From Zelonia costaricensis (taxonomy: Eukaryota > Euglenozoa > Kinetoplastea > Trypanosomatida > Trypanosomatidae): 53,422 bases of DNA. The notes below the pieces were generated by a model. It did not search any database and was not told where the DNA came from. It was given only the letters and a program-made list of their open reading frames with translations. The position numbers and the translations under genes were made by a program. Where the stretch lies: assembly GCA_030849075.1 (NCBI GenBank), contig JASAOO010003395.1, positions 1 to 53,422 on the forward strand, read 5' to 3'. The first letter of the stretch is position 1; every line of letters starts with the position of its first letter. This document shows positions 51,194-53,422 of the stretch, piece after piece.

Positions 51194-52756
51194 ATGTCCG
51201 CTGCGGCCGCGGATGGTCGCCGCCAGTCGCGCCCGCGCCTGGCGCCGGTGCCCGCATTCTACTACCAGAGCCCGTCGGCGGTGGTCGACGGCGACGTGCG
51301 CTTTGGCGAGGGATGCGTGGTACTGCCGCACGCCCGCATCGTTGTGCCGCACGGAGTGCGCCTGCACATTGGGCCCTTCAACCTGTTCGACGACTTCTCT
51401 GCGCTCATTGTCGAGACAACCTCGCACGGCGGTGACGGCGGTGGTGGGGCTCGTGACACGGGCCGCCCACCGGCGGGTGCCAGCAACGATGACTGCGACG
51501 GTGCTGCTGCACCGCCGCTTGTCCTCTGCCTCGGCAGCTTCAATCATCTCCACTCCTACGCCACCGTGCGCGTTGTCGCGCCTGCGCGAGAGGCGGCGGC
51601 TCTTGCGGCGACGGGTGGCGCTGCTTCGTCGTCCCCGTCGCCAGGGCCGGCGCCGTGCAGTACACCGCGAGTTGTGATGGGCAACGCCAACGTGGTGCAC
51701 TCGTTCGCGTCGGCGCACCTCACGATGGTCTCCTCACCGGCGATCCCGCTCGGGGACTTCAACGTTGTGACGACGCACACCAGCGTCGCGCTCCCGCTCC
51801 CAACACACGCGGAGGAGCACCCCGATGTCAACGTCAACACCCGTGCAGCCTCCTCTCCGCAGCCGATCTTGCCTGGCACCGCGGACGCCTCAGCACGCAC
51901 TGCGCTGCCACAGCCGACGAGCAGCACCGACGTGAACCCCACAGCTCCCCGGCCCTCAGAGGTCCAGGTGTCGTTGCTGCCAGGTCAGCAAGTGCAGCTG
52001 GAGGCGGCAGGCACGCCGTGGCAGGTGCGGGCTGCGTCGAGTGCGCCGGCGCCTTCCGTGGAAACGCAGCCGCCGGGGCGCACCTCCGTCGAAGAGCGCC
52101 TATTCCAAGACGACGACGATGTCGTAGCCACGGCCGTGCGTGAGGTCGGGCTGGCTGCCGCACCGCACGAAGCTCCTGGCGCAGCGAGTAGCGCACCTCC
52201 TGTGCAGCCGAGTGTCGGCTTCGAGACGAGCCGGCGGCGGGAGGATGCTGCCATGTGCACTGCCGCGCTGTGTCACACCGTCTTTCTTCCGCGGCCGACC
52301 CGCTCACAGGATGGCGCACGATCGATGATGTCAGCGTCGCCCACTGTCCCACCGGGCAGTGTGTGCGCTGTTCCCCGCTATGGCATGCGCAGCGTTGCCG
52401 AGCTGCCCATTGTGATCCGCCGCATTGCCGACGAGGCGAAGGAGGCGGCCCACAGTACATCCGCAGCGGCAGCGGAGCTCCCGTCAGCGCTGTCGCCGGC
52501 GTCCCCGCCCCCACATTCAGCGTCATCAGCGGCCGGCGCCGCGCACGTGGGGGGCACCCCGGCGCATCTCGCCCTCGATGCCGTGCCCGCGGCGCTGGCG
52601 CTGGCGCAGTACGTCTCCGACGTGCACCCCGACCTGCGCCTACACGAGGAGGCGCGGCTCGCGACGGAGGTGGAGCGGCTTTGCCGATTCTACGTGCACC
52701 GCTTCATCGACGACGACGCCGGCCTGCGCGTTGTCGACGCGCAGACAACCCTGTGA
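51194..52756 (+). CDS. DCTN6: Left-handed beta-helix protein resembling dynactin subunit 6 (p27), 520 aa
   Basis: Dynactin p27 caps the pointed end of the dynactin filament, which couples dynein to cargo. The order of elements matches p27: VVDGDVRFGEGCVVLPHARI near 30-49, then LHIGPFNLFDDFSALIVETT near 58-77, LCLGSFNHLHSYATVRV near 112-128, VVMGNANVVHSFASAHLTMV near 160-179, and IPLGDFNVVTTHTSVALP near 185-202. After an insertion come HTVFLPRPTRSQ near 360-371 and VPPGSVCAVPRYG near 383-395, resembling the p27 VIPENTVIYG exit turn. A helical C-terminus (about 467-510) follows. The hexapeptide rhythm of a left-handed beta-helix is visible. Gly/Asp/Ala/Pro-rich insertions between turns (about 80-108, 130-155 and 205-350) make it more than twice the usual 190 residues. 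A gamma-carbonic anhydrase-like or acyltransferase-like helix protein is an alternative, but no metal-binding His triad is seen. Confidence 0.7.
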   Translation: MSAAAADGRRQSRPRLAPVPAFYYQSPSAVVDGDVRFGEGCVVLPHARIVVPHGVRLHIGPFNLFDDFSALIVETTSHGGDGGGGARDTGRPPAGASNDDCDGAAAPPLVLCLGSFNHLHSYATVRVVAPAREAAALAATGGAASSSPSPGPAPCSTPRVVMGNANVVHSFASAHLTMVSSPAIPLGDFNVVTTHTSVALPLPTHAEEHPDVNVNTRAASSPQPILPGTADASARTALPQPTSSTDVNPTAPRPSEVQVSLLPGQQVQLEAAGTPWQVRAASSAPAPSVETQPPGRTSVEERLFQDDDDVVATAVREVGLAAAPHEAPGAASSAPPVQPSVGFETSRRREDAAMCTAALCHTVFLPRPTRSQDGARSMMSASPTVPPGSVCAVPRYGMRSVAELPIVIRRIADEAKEAAHSTSAAAAELPSALSPASPPPHSASSAAGAAHVGGTPAHLALDAVPAALALAQYVSDVHPDLRLHEEARLATEVERLCRFYVHRFIDDDAGLRVVDAQTTL

Positions 52757-53422
52757 CCCTCACGATTCCAGATGCTGACGCAACAGGCAAGCACTGCTTG
52801 GCTGGAAACGAAGAAGGACATGTGTGAAGCACAGGCCACGGGCATTGGCTCTCCCAACACGCACTTCTCACCGAGACACAACTCCCCTTTCTCGGCGCCT
52901 GTCTGGGCCTGCCAGACGGTTCGTCCCCGCACGAAACCAGACCTCATCGAACCTCGACTTGCTCGCCTTCACAGCACCGACACTCAGACACACGCGCGTC
53001 CACGTTCGTGAATGCACCCGTGCATGCCTTGAGAGAGCGTCTCGGAGCTGCACCTCCAGTGACAATCCCGCCCCACCCCCAACCACCACCACCACTCTAG
53101 GTGTATCGTGCCTCTCGGCGGTGGAATGGCGCAGCCGCAGCACGGCTACCCCCTCCTTTCGCATACCCCGTCTTCGCACCTTCGACGCGTGTGTCGAGAC
53201 GGCGACGCGGAGAACGCTGCCGGCACGTCATCGACCTCCACCGTAGTCACATGTGCCCTCTGCCGTTCTACCTTCACCGCCTTCGCACTATACCCCCCCC
53301 CGCCCCGCGTCCATCTTCCGTCTATCCCCCTCTCTACCTTGTTTCCACTATCACACACTCGCACACACTTGCACGCACACACGCTGATGACGCACTCGCC
53401 CCGAACACCCACGCCGCTGCGC
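52757..53422 (+). other. Trailing non-coding sequence
   Basis: No gene seen. It probably holds the 3' UTR of the DCTN6-like gene. A C-rich pyrimidine stretch with short CA runs near the right edge (53280-53380) may belong to the processing signals of the next gene outside the window. Confidence 0.55.

Noticed and set aside
1..53422. CRISPR array, tRNA genes, rRNA, transposons or phage
   Set aside because: No regularly spaced repeats with unique spacers, no cloverleaf-like A/B box pairs, and no transposase, reverse transcriptase or phage genes were seen; the organism is eukaryotic.

Overview
The window looks like nuclear chromosome DNA from a trypanosomatid of the Leishmania group (Leishmaniinae). 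Seen directly: eleven intron-less protein genes, all on the + strand; strong G/C preference at third codon positions; large proteins full of Ala/Ser/Gly/Gln runs; and long spacers packed with pyrimidine tracts and (CA)n/(TG)n repeats. This is the layout of one polycistronic transcription unit whose mRNAs are made by trans-splicing of a spliced leader onto an AG downstream of a polypyrimidine tract. I found no strand switch, tRNA, rRNA, transposon or CRISPR array. Species cannot be fixed from the sequence alone.

Layout. 1-612 is leader sequence. 613-1809 is a low-complexity hypothetical protein. 1810-6681 is an unusually long gene-free interval (one N at 4752). 6682-7374 is a small multi-spanning membrane protein. 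7375-10117 is non-coding and holds a 297-bp direct tandem duplication with an N at its junction. 10118-13678 is a 1,186-residue hypothetical protein. 14478-15230 and 17651-19675 are two PLAC8-family proteins; the second has an insertion of about 135 residues inside the domain. 22546-24075 is a NEDD8-activating enzyme E1 catalytic subunit (UBA3). 24582-29675 is a large helical, probably mitochondrial protein. 30753-38822 is a CC2D2A/MKS6-type ciliary transition-zone protein. 39499-41817 resembles the DUF4336 (metallo-beta-lactamase-like) family. 44223-50036 is a giant SRPK-like protein kinase. 51194-52756 is a left-handed beta-helix protein resembling dynactin subunit p27 (DCTN6). 52757-53422 is trailing non-coding sequence.

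Neighbouring genes need not be functionally related in such units, and I see no pathway linking them. The most informative genes are the CC2D2A homologue (flagellar transition zone), UBA3 (neddylation, hence cullin ligase control), the DCTN6-like protein (dynein adaptor complex) and the SRPK-like kinase (RNA metabolism by family analogy). A recurring feature is that low-complexity sequence has been inserted between conserved elements of several of these folds. Starts were placed at the first in-frame ATG after the best candidate splice acceptor; the least certain starts are those at 6682 and 24582.
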